DNA from: an uncultured Chloracidobacterium sp.
GTDB taxonomy: Bacteria > Acidobacteriota > Blastocatellia > Pyrinomonadales > Pyrinomonadaceae
Length of the DNA stretch: 64,000 bases
NCBI GenBank assembly: GCA_936914845.1
Contig: CAKZGE010000007.1
Span: forward strand, 1-64,000
Reading direction: 5' to 3'
Shown: in pieces, positions 1 to 8,119 of the stretch
Numbering within the stretch: position 1 is the stretch's first letter
How the letters are laid out: the number at the start of each line of letters is the position of its first letter
The notes under the pieces: generated by a model
Told to the model about the DNA's origin: nothing
The model's database searches: none
The model's input: the letters and a program-made list of their open reading frames with translations, nothing else
Program-made: the position numbers and the translations under genes

Positions 1-54
1 CGCGAAGGCGGCCGCACCGTCGGTGCCGGTACCGTTTCGGAGATCGTTGAATAG
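1..54 (+). CDS. tuf: elongation factor Tu, C-terminal end (partial)
   Basis: The first 17 codons read REGGRTVGAGTVSEIVE and then a stop, which is the conserved last strand of EF-Tu, the GTPase that delivers aminoacyl-tRNA to the ribosome. The rest of the gene lies before the window. Its place just ahead of rpsJ is the usual str-to-S10 operon junction. Only the tail is visible, so the call rests on this terminal motif and on the context. Confidence 0.9.
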   Translation, partial: REGGRTVGAGTVSEIVE

Positions 55-64
55 TAAGTTTCGG

Positions 65-112
65 GTACCGCCTTTGGCGGCAGCGATAACATTAAGCCGC
101 TGATGGCGGTAC
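65..112 (+). promoter_or_regulatory. alternative hairpins between tuf and rpsJ
   Basis: A perfect 5-bp hairpin with a TTT loop (CCGCC 68-72, GGCGG 76-80) competes with a longer perfect 8-bp pairing (GTACCGCC 65-72 with GGCGGTAC 105-112). Both use the same 5' arm, so they exclude each other. There is no T-run, so this is not a simple terminator. It could tune readthrough or translation of rpsJ; that function is inferred. Confidence 0.35.
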
Positions 113-128
113 TCAGAACAAAGGAATT

Positions 129-449
129 ATGTTAAACGAAAAGATTCGCATCAAATTGAAAGCCTACGATCACCGCGTGTTGGATCAGTCAACACAAGAG
201 ATCGTGGAAACGGCGAAAAGAACCGGAGCACGTATTGCAGGCCCGATCCCGCTTCCGACCATCAAGAATAAATGGACGGTGCTTCGCTCGCCCCACGTTG
301 ACAAGAAATCGCGTGAACAGTTTGAGATCCGTACCCACAAGCGTTTGATGGATATTTTGGATCCGACAGCAGAAACAGTTGATGCACTGATGAGATTGGA
401 TCTTCCGGCCGGCGTCGATGTAGAGATCAAGGCATTCGGAAAGAACTAG
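129..449 (+). CDS. rpsJ: 30S ribosomal protein S10
   Basis: S10 binds 16S rRNA in the head of the 30S subunit and also acts as NusE in antitermination. The 106-residue product has the full family length, and the central PLPTIKNKWTVLRSPHVDK stretch is the S10 signature. It is the first gene of the S10 operon. A purine-rich AAAGGAATT lies directly before the ATG. The gene is 73 bp before rplC. Confidence 0.98.
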   Translation: MLNEKIRIKLKAYDHRVLDQSTQEIVETAKRTGARIAGPIPLPTIKNKWTVLRSPHVDKKSREQFEIRTHKRLMDILDPTAETVDALMRLDLPAGVDVEIKAFGKN

Positions 450-522
450 TTCGAGAGGTATGGTGTTTCTCACCGACTCTCATGGAAGAGACCGCTCTGG
501 TGCGGGGCTCTAAGCGAGAATT

Positions 523-1161
523 ATGATAAGCGGAATCATTGGAAGAAAACTTGGCATGACCCAGCTTTTTGCTGAGGACGGAACGGTGACACCGGTAACG
601 GTCATTAAAGCCGGTCCGTGTGTGGTCGTGCAAACGAAAAGCGCCGCTGGCAATGACGGCTATAACGCAGTTCAGCTCGGTTTTGTTGAAGACAAGCCGA
701 TCGGCGTTAAGAATGTGTCAAAGCCGCTTCGCGGACACTTTGAAAAGACTGGCGGCGGAGTTCCTCCGACCCGGGTTTTGAAAGAGATCCGCTTGTCAGG
801 CGAACCCGAAGCTGCCGTCGGCGACCAGGTCAAGGTCGATCTTTTTGCTGACGGTGACGCTATCGAGGTGGTCGGCCGCTCAAAAGGCCGCGGCTTTGCC
901 GGTACTATCAAACGGCACAAATTTGCCCGCGGTCCCGAATCGCACGGTTCGATGAACGTTCGTGCACCGGGTTCGATCGGCCAATCGGCATATCCTTCGC
1001 GGGTCATCAAGGGCACCCGTTCATCCGGCCACATGGGCGATGCACAGGTCACCGTAAAAGGGTTGACGGTTGCTCGGGTCGATGCTGAAAACAACCTTTT
1101 AATGATAAAAGGTGCTGTACCGGGCCCGAACGGCGGTTTGGTTGTCGTCAGAAAATCATAG
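523..1161 (+). CDS. rplC: 50S ribosomal protein L3
   Basis: L3 is an early assembly protein of the 50S subunit near the peptidyl transferase centre. The 212 residues start with the typical GIIGRKLGMTQLF and contain the conserved block around residues 134-168 (ARGPESHGSMNVRAPGSIG, then GHMGD). Length is normal for the family. It follows rpsJ and precedes rplD as in the standard S10 operon. The ATG is preceded by GCGAGAATT, a weak Shine-Dalgarno match. Confidence 0.98.
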   Translation: MISGIIGRKLGMTQLFAEDGTVTPVTVIKAGPCVVVQTKSAAGNDGYNAVQLGFVEDKPIGVKNVSKPLRGHFEKTGGGVPPTRVLKEIRLSGEPEAAVGDQVKVDLFADGDAIEVVGRSKGRGFAGTIKRHKFARGPESHGSMNVRAPGSIGQSAYPSRVIKGTRSSGHMGDAQVTVKGLTVARVDAENNLLMIKGAVPGPNGGLVVVRKS

Positions 1162-1218
1162 AGTTTTGATCAACCGAGCGTTCGGTTTTGAACGCCGGAA
1201 AATTTCGAGGTTAAGATT

Positions 1219-1992
1219 ATGCCTACCGTAAAGGTTCGCAATTTGAAGAATAAAGAAGTCGGGGATGTTGAGCTGTCGGATGCCGTGTTCGGTGCCGAGC
1301 TGAACGAAGCTCTGATCCACGCCGCAGTCGTTAACTATCAGGCAAACGGCCGCCAGGGAACTTCGGCAACGAAGACCCGCGGCAATGTTTCCGGATCGGG
1401 ACGCAAGCTCTGGAAGCAGAAAGGTACCGGCCGTGCCCGTATCGCATCGCTTCGATCGCCGCTCTGGAAAGGCGGCGGAAACGTCCATGGCCCGCAGCCG
1501 CGTGATTGGTCCTACAAGATGCCGAAGAAAATGCGCCGCGGAGCACTCCGCTCAGCCCTTTCTGAAAGACTGCGCGAAGGCAACCTGATCATCATCGATG
1601 AATTCAGTTTTGCTCAAGCAAAGACAAAAGACTTTCTAGGTGCCATCGGAACTTTGGGCTTGATCAGCTCGGGCAGATCGGCGAAGACACTGATCGTTGA
1701 CACGCTTGATAACGAAAATCTGATCCTTTCATCACGCAATGTGCAAAAGACAAAGGTGACGAACAGTTTCGGGCTTAATATCTACGACATCATCTATCAC
1801 GAAAAGCTTTTGATCTCGAAAGCGGCGGTCGCAGAACTCAACGAGCTTCTCGATCCGAAACGTGAATCAGGCAAGGAGGGCGATGCCGCCGAAGAAGTAA
1901 AGGCCGCTCCGAAAGCTGTCAAAGCTGCGAAAAAGGCCGCACCGAAAGCCGAAGAGGCTGAAGTCGCTGCGGAGGTAACCGACAATGAGTAA
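1219..1992 (+). CDS. rplD: 50S ribosomal protein L4 with charged C-terminal tail
   Basis: L4 lines the nascent-peptide exit tunnel; in E. coli it also represses the S10 operon. The first ~210 residues match L4, including the tunnel loop region GRQGTSATKTRGNVSGSGRK. About 45 extra residues follow (from ~213), rich in Ala, Lys and Glu. The family is usually ~200-210 residues, so this is a low-complexity extension. Its last 8 bases overlap rplW, so translation is probably coupled. Confidence 0.97.
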   Translation: MPTVKVRNLKNKEVGDVELSDAVFGAELNEALIHAAVVNYQANGRQGTSATKTRGNVSGSGRKLWKQKGTGRARIASLRSPLWKGGGNVHGPQPRDWSYKMPKKMRRGALRSALSERLREGNLIIIDEFSFAQAKTKDFLGAIGTLGLISSGRSAKTLIVDTLDNENLILSSRNVQKTKVTNSFGLNIYDIIYHEKLLISKAAVAELNELLDPKRESGKEGDAAEEVKAAPKAVKAAKKAAPKAEEAEVAAEVTDNE

Positions 1993-2314
1993 TTTTAATG
2001 TTTGGGAAGTATTGAGAGCTCCGGTAGTAACGGAAAAGAGTCTGATCCTTCGCGAAGAATCGACGGAAGAAGATTCGGGCCGTGTCAATGGCCAGGTACT
2101 TACCTTTCGGGTTGACCGCAAGGCAGCCAAGCCGGACATCAAAAAGGCCGTCGAAGAGATCTTCAACGTCAAGGTCGCTTCTGTTCGCACCGTTCAATAT
2201 GACGGTAAGCTAAAGCGCCGCGGCCGTTACGAAGGACGCCGGGCCGGCTGGAAAAAGGCATACGTTACTTTGAAAAAAGGCGAGCCGATCGTGGATTACG
2301 CCGAAGCGATCTAG
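1985..2314 (+). CDS. rplW: 50S ribosomal protein L23
   Basis: L23 sits at the exit of the ribosomal tunnel and docks trigger factor and SRP. The 109-residue product contains the family pattern VVTEKS near the start, then ADKKxDI-like and VxxVRTV-like segments, and the basic GRRxGWKKAYVTL end. The ATG lies inside the 3' end of rplD. A 116-bp gap with no gene separates it from rplB. Confidence 0.97.
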   Translation: MSNFNVWEVLRAPVVTEKSLILREESTEEDSGRVNGQVLTFRVDRKAAKPDIKKAVEEIFNVKVASVRTVQYDGKLKRRGRYEGRRAGWKKAYVTLKKGEPIVDYAEAI

Positions 2315-2430
2315 CTACGGATCGCCGCCGCAAAGGCAGCGAATATGAATGGATCTGCTTTGAAGATCTGAGAAGCGGTATTGGATGGTTCTTTTGAAAT
2401 GAGCCGAATATCGCATTCCAAAATTGAATT

Positions 2431-3261
2431 ATGGGAATCAAGAGATTAAAACCGACATCACCGGCACGCCGCTATCAGACCTATCTGACACGCGACGAAT
2501 TGACGCCGGGAGCAGTACCCGAAAAATCACTGCTCGAGCCGAAAAAGAGAATTTCAGGACGCAACAGCGACGGCCGCATCACCATTCGCCGCCGTGGCGG
2601 AGGCCACAAGCGCCACTATCGCATCATTGATTTCAAACGCGATAAGTCCGGCATTCCGGGACGCGTTTCGCAGATCGAGTACGATCCGAACCGTTCGGCA
2701 CATATTGCCTTGATCACCTATCTTGACGGCGAAAAGCGTTACATCATTGCGCCGGTCGGGTTGAAGGTCAATGCGATGGTTTTGAGCGGCACCGAAGCCG
2801 ATATTCTGCCGGGCAACGCTCTGCCGATCAAGAATATCCCGCTCGGAACGGAAGTTCATAATATCGAGCTTCGTCCGGGTAAAGGCGGCCAGCTCGTCCG
2901 CTCAGCCGGCGGATTTGCCCAGATCGTTGCCAAAGACGGCGAATATGCACAGCTCAGAATGCCGTCCGGCGAGGTACGCCGTATTCCGGTGGTCTGCATG
3001 GCAACTGTCGGACAGGTCGGCAACACCGAGCATGAAAATGTCTCGCTCGGAAAAGCGGGCCGCTCACGCTGGATGGGCAAACGTCCTAAAGTTCGCGGTG
3101 TGGCCATGAACCCGGTCGATCACCCCCACGGTGGTGGTGAAGGTAAGACCTCGGGCGGACGCAACCCGGTGACCCCTTGGGGACAGCCGACGCGCGGTTA
3201 CAAGACCCGTCGCAATAAGCGTACGCAAAACATGATCGTCAGAGATCGCAGGAGAAAATAG
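2431..3261 (+). CDS. rplB: 50S ribosomal protein L2
   Basis: L2 is a primary 23S rRNA binder required for subunit joining and peptidyl transfer. The 276 residues have the normal length. The C-terminal signature NPVDHPHGGGEGK contains the conserved histidine that corresponds to the functionally important His of E. coli L2. The start codon context is AAAATTGAATTATG, with no clear Shine-Dalgarno sequence. Standard position between rplW and rpsS. Confidence 0.98.
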   Translation: MGIKRLKPTSPARRYQTYLTRDELTPGAVPEKSLLEPKKRISGRNSDGRITIRRRGGGHKRHYRIIDFKRDKSGIPGRVSQIEYDPNRSAHIALITYLDGEKRYIIAPVGLKVNAMVLSGTEADILPGNALPIKNIPLGTEVHNIELRPGKGGQLVRSAGGFAQIVAKDGEYAQLRMPSGEVRRIPVVCMATVGQVGNTEHENVSLGKAGRSRWMGKRPKVRGVAMNPVDHPHGGGEGKTSGGRNPVTPWGQPTRGYKTRRNKRTQNMIVRDRRRK

Positions 3262-3299
3262 GTTCAGAGCGTTAAGATCTGATATCTGGGATTAATAAT

Positions 3300-3590
3300 A
3301 TGCCACGTTCATTAAAGAAAGGACCGTTCATCGATTTGAGCATCAGCAAAACTCTCAAGCGGATTCAGGAATCCGGCAAAAAGCCGCCGGCGATCAAAAC
3401 CTGGTCACGCCGCTCGACGATCTCGCCGGAAATGGTCGGATTGACCTTCGGTGTGCACAACGGTAAACGCCACATTCCGGTTTTTGTTACCGAGAATATG
3501 GTCGGACATAAGTTGGGAGAATTTTCGCCGACACGCGTGTTCAAAGGACACCCGGGAACCAAAGCGGAAAAGATGGCAAAAAGGAAATAG
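3300..3590 (+). CDS. rpsS: 30S ribosomal protein S19
   Basis: S19 forms a head complex with S13 on the 30S subunit. The 96 residues begin MPRSLKKGPFID, the family hallmark, and include TWSRRSTISPEMVG and the conserved HNGKRHIPV. Length is typical. The ATG is preceded by GGATTAATAAT, with only a weak purine stretch. A 12-bp palindrome (CAATGGCCATTG, 3592-3603) lies just after the stop codon; its role is unknown. Confidence 0.98.
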   Translation: MPRSLKKGPFIDLSISKTLKRIQESGKKPPAIKTWSRRSTISPEMVGLTFGVHNGKRHIPVFVTENMVGHKLGEFSPTRVFKGHPGTKAEKMAKRK

Positions 3591-3658
3591 CCAATGGCCA
3601 TTGATCGGCGGCCGAATAAGGAACGCCGGTCAGCAAAGCCGTAAACCATTACATTGAT

Positions 3659-4336
3659 ATGGAAGCGATAGCAAAAACAAAGTATTTGAAAGGCTCGCCG
3701 CGTAAAGCCCGCTTGGTGATCGATCTGATCCGCGGACGTAACGTTTCACAGGCGTTGTCGATCTTGAAATTCACGGATAAGCGTGCGGCCGGCCCGATCG
3801 CAAAAACGCTGCAATCGGCAATTGCAAATGCAACGCACATTGCCGAAAAACAGAACATTGCCATTGACCCGGACACGCTGTGGGTAAGAACCTGTTTTGT
3901 GGACATGGGCCCGACCAAAAATCGCCGGCGTATGCGTCCCGCACCTCAGGGCCGTGCCTATCGCGAACAGCGGCACTATTGCCACATCACCATTTCCGTC
4001 ACCAGCGACGCTCCGGAAAAGGATGAGAAAACCTTAAAGGCCGAAGCCGCCGCCGCAGCCAAGAAAGCCGCCGCCGGCGATTCGAGCAAGGCCAAGCCCG
4101 CTAAAAAGGCTGAAAAGAAGAAGGTTGAAAAGGCACCGGAGGCCGAAAAGCCCGTAGCAGCGGAAGTAGAGGCTCCGGTAAGTGTTGACGAGGCATTTGA
4201 GGCAGTCGAGGCACATGACGATGCCGAGATCGCGGACGCAAAGAACGCTTCGACGCATGCCGAGGCACACAGCCGGGAAACGAAACCGGCCGATGCGGTC
4301 CAGGAAGAGAAAAACGAGGAACTGGAAAGACAGTAA
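3659..4336 (+). CDS. rplV: 50S ribosomal protein L22 with ~105-residue tail
   Basis: L22 contacts all 23S rRNA domains and lines the exit tunnel. Residues 1-120 match the family, including KYLKGSPRKARLVIDLIRG and the C-terminal hairpin RRMRPAPQGRAY. Residues ~121-225 form an Ala/Lys/Glu-rich tail that becomes acidic toward the end; ordinary L22 has 110-120 residues, so the gene is nearly twice the usual length. The reading frame is continuous into a stop 9 bp before rpsC, so this is an extension and not a fusion with a known domain. Confidence 0.96.
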   Translation: MEAIAKTKYLKGSPRKARLVIDLIRGRNVSQALSILKFTDKRAAGPIAKTLQSAIANATHIAEKQNIAIDPDTLWVRTCFVDMGPTKNRRRMRPAPQGRAYREQRHYCHITISVTSDAPEKDEKTLKAEAAAAAKKAAAGDSSKAKPAKKAEKKKVEKAPEAEKPVAAEVEAPVSVDEAFEAVEAHDDAEIADAKNASTHAEAHSRETKPADAVQEEKNEELERQ

Positions 4337-4345
4337 GAGATTAAT

Positions 4346-5074
4346 ATGGGACAGAAAGTTCATCCATACGGATTTAGGGTCGGATATAACAAGGATTGGC
4401 ATTCTCATTGGTTCGCCAAAAAGGAATTCGGCAAATTTTTGGCCGAAGATCTCGAGCTCAAGCGTGAACTGAAAAAGAAATTCGCCGGCGGCGGCGTTTC
4501 GCATATCGATATCGAACGAGCTGCTACCCGCCTGAAGATCATCATCTACACCTCGCGACCGGGCATCATCATCGGCCGCAAAGGTTCTGAGATCGAAAAG
4601 CTGCGCGAAGACCTTTCGCGCAAAACGGGCCGCGAAGTGCTGATCTCCATCCAAGAGATCCACCACCCGGAACTGAATGCTCAGCTCCAGGCGGAAAAGA
4701 TCGCTCAGCAGCTGGAAAAGCGTATCGCTTTTCGCCGTGCGATGAAAAAGACGATGGAAGAATCACAACGCTTTGGTGCACAGGGCATCAAGGTCATGAT
4801 CTCCGGCCGTCTGAACGGGGCTGAGATCGCCCGAACCGAATGGTCTTTGCAGGGCCGCTTGCCGCTGCATACACTGCGTGCCGACATCGATTTCGGTTTC
4901 GCCGAAGCTTTGACAACATTCGGTATCATCGGCATCAAAGTTTGGATCTATCGCGGCGAGATCCTCGATCCGAAGGCGGCTATGGCCCGCGGAACGACGA
5001 CCGACCCGATCAATGAGGTCAAGCTGGAACGCGGAGCACGAGACCGCCGCCCGCGTCGCGACGATAGAAGATAA
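4346..5074 (+). CDS. rpsC: 30S ribosomal protein S3
   Basis: S3 is at the mRNA entry channel of the 30S subunit and contributes to helicase activity. The 242-residue protein starts MGQKVHPYGFRVGY, has the type II KH loop (GIIIGRKGSEIEKLR, residues ~74-88) and the C-terminal motif with GVKVWIYRGEI-like sequence. Normal length with a short basic tail. The start is AAGAGATTAATATG, weak Shine-Dalgarno. It is part of the S10 operon. Confidence 0.98.
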   Translation: MGQKVHPYGFRVGYNKDWHSHWFAKKEFGKFLAEDLELKRELKKKFAGGGVSHIDIERAATRLKIIIYTSRPGIIIGRKGSEIEKLREDLSRKTGREVLISIQEIHHPELNAQLQAEKIAQQLEKRIAFRRAMKKTMEESQRFGAQGIKVMISGRLNGAEIARTEWSLQGRLPLHTLRADIDFGFAEALTTFGIIGIKVWIYRGEILDPKAAMARGTTTDPINEVKLERGARDRRPRRDDRR

Positions 5075-5122
5075 GTTTATTTGGCCGTCCGCAGACGGCA
5101 CTGACAGGAAACCGAGGTTATT

Positions 5123-5551
5123 ATGTTACAGCCAAAAAAGGTCAAGCACCGAAGAGTAATGAAAGGCCGCATGCGCGGAAAGGCAACCCGCGGCGAGAAC
5201 CTGGACTTTGGTGACTTCGGACTGAAAACACTGGAAGCCGGATGGATCACTGACCGGCAGATCGAAGCCGCCCGTATCGCCATGACGCGCCACGTAAAAC
5301 GCGGCGGTAAGATATGGATCAGGATCTTTCCTGATAAACCGATCACGAAAAAGCCGGCCGAAACCCGTATGGGAAGCGGAAAGGGTGCACCCGATCACTG
5401 GGTCGCCGTCATCAAACCCGGACGCGTGCTGTACGAGATCGAAGGTGTGCCCGAAGAATTGGCAAGAGAAGCTATGCGCTTAGCCGCCCAAAAGCTTCCG
5501 GTAAAGACCAAGTTCGTTACCCGTGCCGATCTGGAAGGAGGCGTGGTTTAA
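5123..5551 (+). CDS. rplP: 50S ribosomal protein L16
   Basis: L16 helps form the aminoacyl-tRNA site of the 50S subunit. The 142 residues start MLQPKKVKHRRVMKGRMRG and contain KPAETRMGSGKG and the motif PGRVLYEIEGV. Size is typical. The stop is only 4 bp before the rpmC start chosen here. Confidence 0.98.
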   Translation: MLQPKKVKHRRVMKGRMRGKATRGENLDFGDFGLKTLEAGWITDRQIEAARIAMTRHVKRGGKIWIRIFPDKPITKKPAETRMGSGKGAPDHWVAVIKPGRVLYEIEGVPEELAREAMRLAAQKLPVKTKFVTRADLEGGVV

Positions 5552-5555
5552 GTTT

Positions 5556-5765
5556 ATGAAACGCAAAGAACAGATGGATCAACTCAAGGACATGTCCGCT
5601 GAGGAATTGAAAGATCAGGCAGACGCTTTGAAAGAATCGCTCTTTCGCCTGAAATTCCGCAGAACGCTGGGCGTTGCTGACACTTCCAGCGATATCCGCC
5701 GCGAAAAAAAGACATTGGCCCGGGTATATACGCTTCTTAACCAAAAGGAGCAGAGTTCAAAATAA
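5556..5765 (+). CDS. rpmC: 50S ribosomal protein L29
   Basis: L29 lies near the tunnel exit next to L23. The 69-residue product has the two-helix pattern of the family, with AEELKDQADALKESLFRLK and the closing basic helix DIRREKKTLARVYTLL. The ATG at 5556 was chosen: an in-frame ATG at 5523 would add 11 residues and lie inside rplP, while GGAGG at 5536-5540 lies 15 bases upstream of 5556. Confidence 0.95.
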   Translation: MKRKEQMDQLKDMSAEELKDQADALKESLFRLKFRRTLGVADTSSDIRREKKTLARVYTLLNQKEQSSK

Positions 5766-5796
5766 GGCAGGCCGGGTTTAGGCTTGAAATACGACA

Positions 5797-6267
5797 ATGG
5801 CAAAGAAGAAAACAGAAGAGGTCGAAGAAACCGTAGCGGCCGCCGCCGAAGAAACTGCAGCCGCCGAAGAAGCTGCTGTTCAGGCTGATGCGGCTGAAAC
5901 CGCCGAAGTTGCGGTAGAAGCTCCGGCTGCTGAAAAGAAGCCGGCCAAAAAAGCCGCCGCCAAAAAGGCAAAGGCCGAACCGAAAGCCGAAGACACGGCC
6001 GTCGAATCGGATGGCAATAAAGGCAAGCGAGCCGAAAAGATCGGCGTTGTGGCCTCCGACAAAATGGAAAAGACCGTCACCGTGCGCGTCGATCGTTTGG
6101 TCAAACATCCGACGTATCGTAAATACGTTCGCCGCCGCAAGAAATTCATGGCCCACGACGAACTCGGTGCCAAACCCGGCGACAAGGTCAGGATCGTTGA
6201 AACTCGTCCGATGTCTGCCCGCAAACGCTGGCGTGTGGTCGAGATCCTTCAAAAGGCTGAAAGATAG
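5797..6267 (+). CDS. rpsQ: 30S ribosomal protein S17 with ~75-residue N-terminal extension
   Basis: S17 is a primary 16S rRNA binder with an OB fold. The core spans residues ~76-156 and holds KIGVVASDKMEKTVTVRV and the HPTYRKYVRRRKKFMAHDE block. Residues 1-75 are an unusual run rich in Ala, Glu and Lys; normal S17 is 80-90 residues. No alternative ATG or GTG with a good ribosome-binding site is evident right at the core, so the extension is probably real. It sits in the usual place between rpmC and rplN. Confidence 0.95.
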   Translation: MAKKKTEEVEETVAAAAEETAAAEEAAVQADAAETAEVAVEAPAAEKKPAKKAAAKKAKAEPKAEDTAVESDGNKGKRAEKIGVVASDKMEKTVTVRVDRLVKHPTYRKYVRRRKKFMAHDELGAKPGDKVRIVETRPMSARKRWRVVEILQKAER

Positions 6268-6319
6268 TTTATCTGCTTGCTGACAAGGTTCAGCAGGCGA
6301 TTGGAAACGGAGTAAAGTT

Positions 6320-6688
6320 ATGATTCAGATGCAGACCTCTTTGGCGGTCGCGGACAATTCAGGGGCCAAACGCGTAGAGATGATCGCTCCGATCGGCGGT
6401 TCGACCGCTAAGATCGCACGTCTCGGCGACAAGATCAAAGTTACGGTCAAAGAAGCCTCGCCGGATGGCACCGCCAAAAAAGGAAAGGTTTACAATGCCG
6501 TTATCGTTCGGACCCGCAAAGAGGTTCGTCGCAAAGATGGAACGTACATCCGATTTGACGAAAACGCAGCGGTGCTTATTAAAGATGACGGTACACCCGT
6601 CGGCACACGTGTTTTCGGCCCGGTCGCAAGAGAATTGCGCGAAAAGAACTTCATGAAGATCGTTTCGCTGGCACCGGAGGTGATTTAA
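6320..6688 (+). CDS. rplN: 50S ribosomal protein L14
   Basis: L14 forms part of the 30S-50S interface. The 122-residue product starts MIQMQTSLAVADNSGAKRVE, the standard family opening, and ends with the conserved REKNFMKIVSLAPEV. Normal length. The start is preceded by ACGGAGTAAAGTT, a good Shine-Dalgarno sequence. One base separates its stop from the rplX start. Confidence 0.98.
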   Translation: MIQMQTSLAVADNSGAKRVEMIAPIGGSTAKIARLGDKIKVTVKEASPDGTAKKGKVYNAVIVRTRKEVRRKDGTYIRFDENAAVLIKDDGTPVGTRVFGPVARELREKNFMKIVSLAPEVI

Positions 6689-6689
6689 G

Positions 6690-7121
6690 ATGAAAGAAGC
6701 AGTCAAGACAGGCACTGTCAAAAGCAAGATCAAACGCGGCGACCAGGTCGTCTTTATCGCCGGAAAGGAATATAATCGGTTCGATTCGGCCGGCAAGCGT
6801 CAACCGTTCCGCGGCCGCGTCATTGCCGTCGATGCGCGCAACGGCAAGGTCAAGGTCGAAGGAGCAATGATCGTCAAGCGTCACCGCAAGGCAGATCCGC
6901 AAACCAACCGGAAAGGCGGTATCTCCGAACAGGAAGCTTGGGTGAATGTTTCGAATGTGGCCCTGATCGATCCGGAAACCGGAAAGCCGACCAGAGTGCG
7001 CTATGAGGTCCGCGATGGCCAAAAGGTCCGCGTTGCCAAAAGCGGCAAAGAGATCCCGACCTCCGGCGTGTCGGCCAATCGAGTAGTTGAAAAGGCCGAA
7101 GAACAGGAAGACGAAGAATAG
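6690..7121 (+). CDS. rplX: 50S ribosomal protein L24
   Basis: L24 starts 50S assembly and lies near the tunnel exit. The KOW-type core is present (IKRGDQVVFIAGK, then RGRVIAVDARNGKVKVEGAMIVKRH), followed by the conserved GGISEQEAWVNVSNVALID. At 143 residues it is somewhat longer than the usual ~105, with an acidic tail. The gene follows rplN by one base, so they are probably translationally coupled. Confidence 0.97.
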   Translation: MKEAVKTGTVKSKIKRGDQVVFIAGKEYNRFDSAGKRQPFRGRVIAVDARNGKVKVEGAMIVKRHRKADPQTNRKGGISEQEAWVNVSNVALIDPETGKPTRVRYEVRDGQKVRVAKSGKEIPTSGVSANRVVEKAEEQEDEE

Positions 7122-7185
7122 AATTATTATCCGAAGACAGGTTTGGTAATGCATAAATGCTGGTCCCAAACCGGGGAATTGTAAA

Positions 7186-7725
7186 ATGGCAAGACTTAAA
7201 GACAAGTATAAAAAAGAGGTCGCTCCGGCCCTGGCCAAGGAATTCAGTATTGAGAATCCGATGGCCGTGCCGAAGATCGAAAAGATCATCATCAATATGG
7301 GGCTTGGCGAAGCAAGCAGCAATGCCAAGATCCTCGATACTGCCAGCGAAGAGCTGAAAGCGATCACCGGCCAGAAACCGGTCGTGACCAAAGCGAAAAA
7401 ATCGATCGCTGCTTTCAAACTTCGCCAGGGAATGAGCATTGGGACGATGGTTACGCTTCGCGGCGACCGGATGTACGAATTTCTCGATCGTCTGATCTCA
7501 GTGGCCCTGCCGCGTGTTCGCGATTTTCGGGGTATTTCCGGCAAGGCGTTCGACGGACGCGGAAACTACACTTTAGGCGTTCGCGAACAGCTTATCTTTC
7601 CGGAGATCGATTTCAATAAGGTCGATAAGACCCGCGGAATGAATATTTCGATCGTTACTTCAGCAAAGACCGACGAAGAAGCACGCTCGCTCTTGAAGGC
7701 ATTGGGAATGCCGTTCAGACAATAG
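7186..7725 (+). CDS. rplE: 50S ribosomal protein L5
   Basis: L5 binds 5S rRNA and contacts P-site tRNA. The 179 residues match the family length; typical segments are KIEKIIINMGLGEA, ITGQKPVVTKAKKSIAAFKLR and the C-terminal RGMNISIVTSAKTDEEA. It begins 64 bp after rplX. The ATG follows GGGGAATTGTAAA, with a possible GGGGA ribosome-binding site. Confidence 0.98.
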   Translation: MARLKDKYKKEVAPALAKEFSIENPMAVPKIEKIIINMGLGEASSNAKILDTASEELKAITGQKPVVTKAKKSIAAFKLRQGMSIGTMVTLRGDRMYEFLDRLISVALPRVRDFRGISGKAFDGRGNYTLGVREQLIFPEIDFNKVDKTRGMNISIVTSAKTDEEARSLLKALGMPFRQ

Positions 7726-7752
7726 ACGGCACAGCCGAAATGAATATTAGTT

Positions 7753-8058
7753 ATGGCAAAGATCAGTAAAGTAGTTAAGAACAACAAACGTAGAGCGAAA
7801 GTAGCCCTTTGGGCAGAACGCCGTGCCGATCTGAAACGGATCATCAATGATCCGCGGTCTTCGGTGGAACAGGTGGACGAAGCGGTCATCAAGCTGCAGA
7901 AGATGCCTCGCGATGCCAGCCCGATCCGCGTTCGCAATCGCTGTTCGCAAAGCGGACGCCCGCGTGGCTATCTGCGTAAATTCGGCATCTCGCGTATCGC
8001 ACTGCGTGAATTGGCACTCGAAGGCCAGATCCCGGGAGTTGTTAAATCAAGCTGGTAA
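7753..8058 (+). CDS. rpsN: 30S ribosomal protein S14, zinc-free long form
   Basis: S14 helps assemble the 30S head. At 101 residues it is the long form, without the CxxC...CxxC zinc ribbon of the short form. The C-terminal signature RNRCSQSGRPRGYLRKFGISR is clear, followed by IPGVVKSSW. Position between rplE and rpsH is standard. Its upstream context AATATTAGTTATG has no strong Shine-Dalgarno sequence. Confidence 0.98.
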   Translation: MAKISKVVKNNKRRAKVALWAERRADLKRIINDPRSSVEQVDEAVIKLQKMPRDASPIRVRNRCSQSGRPRGYLRKFGISRIALRELALEGQIPGVVKSSW

Positions 8059-8119
8059 GATCAGCGGCCGGCGTGGCGAAATGTATGCCCGGGCCGTGCA
8101 ATAGAAACGGAGTAATAAG

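Noticed and set aside
4034..4666. Long minus-strand reading frame opposite rplV and rpsC
   Set aside because: It mirrors the low-complexity tail of rplV and has no conserved motif; the plus-strand genes are certain.
5737..6252. Minus-strand frame opposite rpsQ
   Set aside because: A shadow of the Ala/Glu/Lys-rich S17 extension, with repetitive Phe/Gly composition and no recognisable domain.
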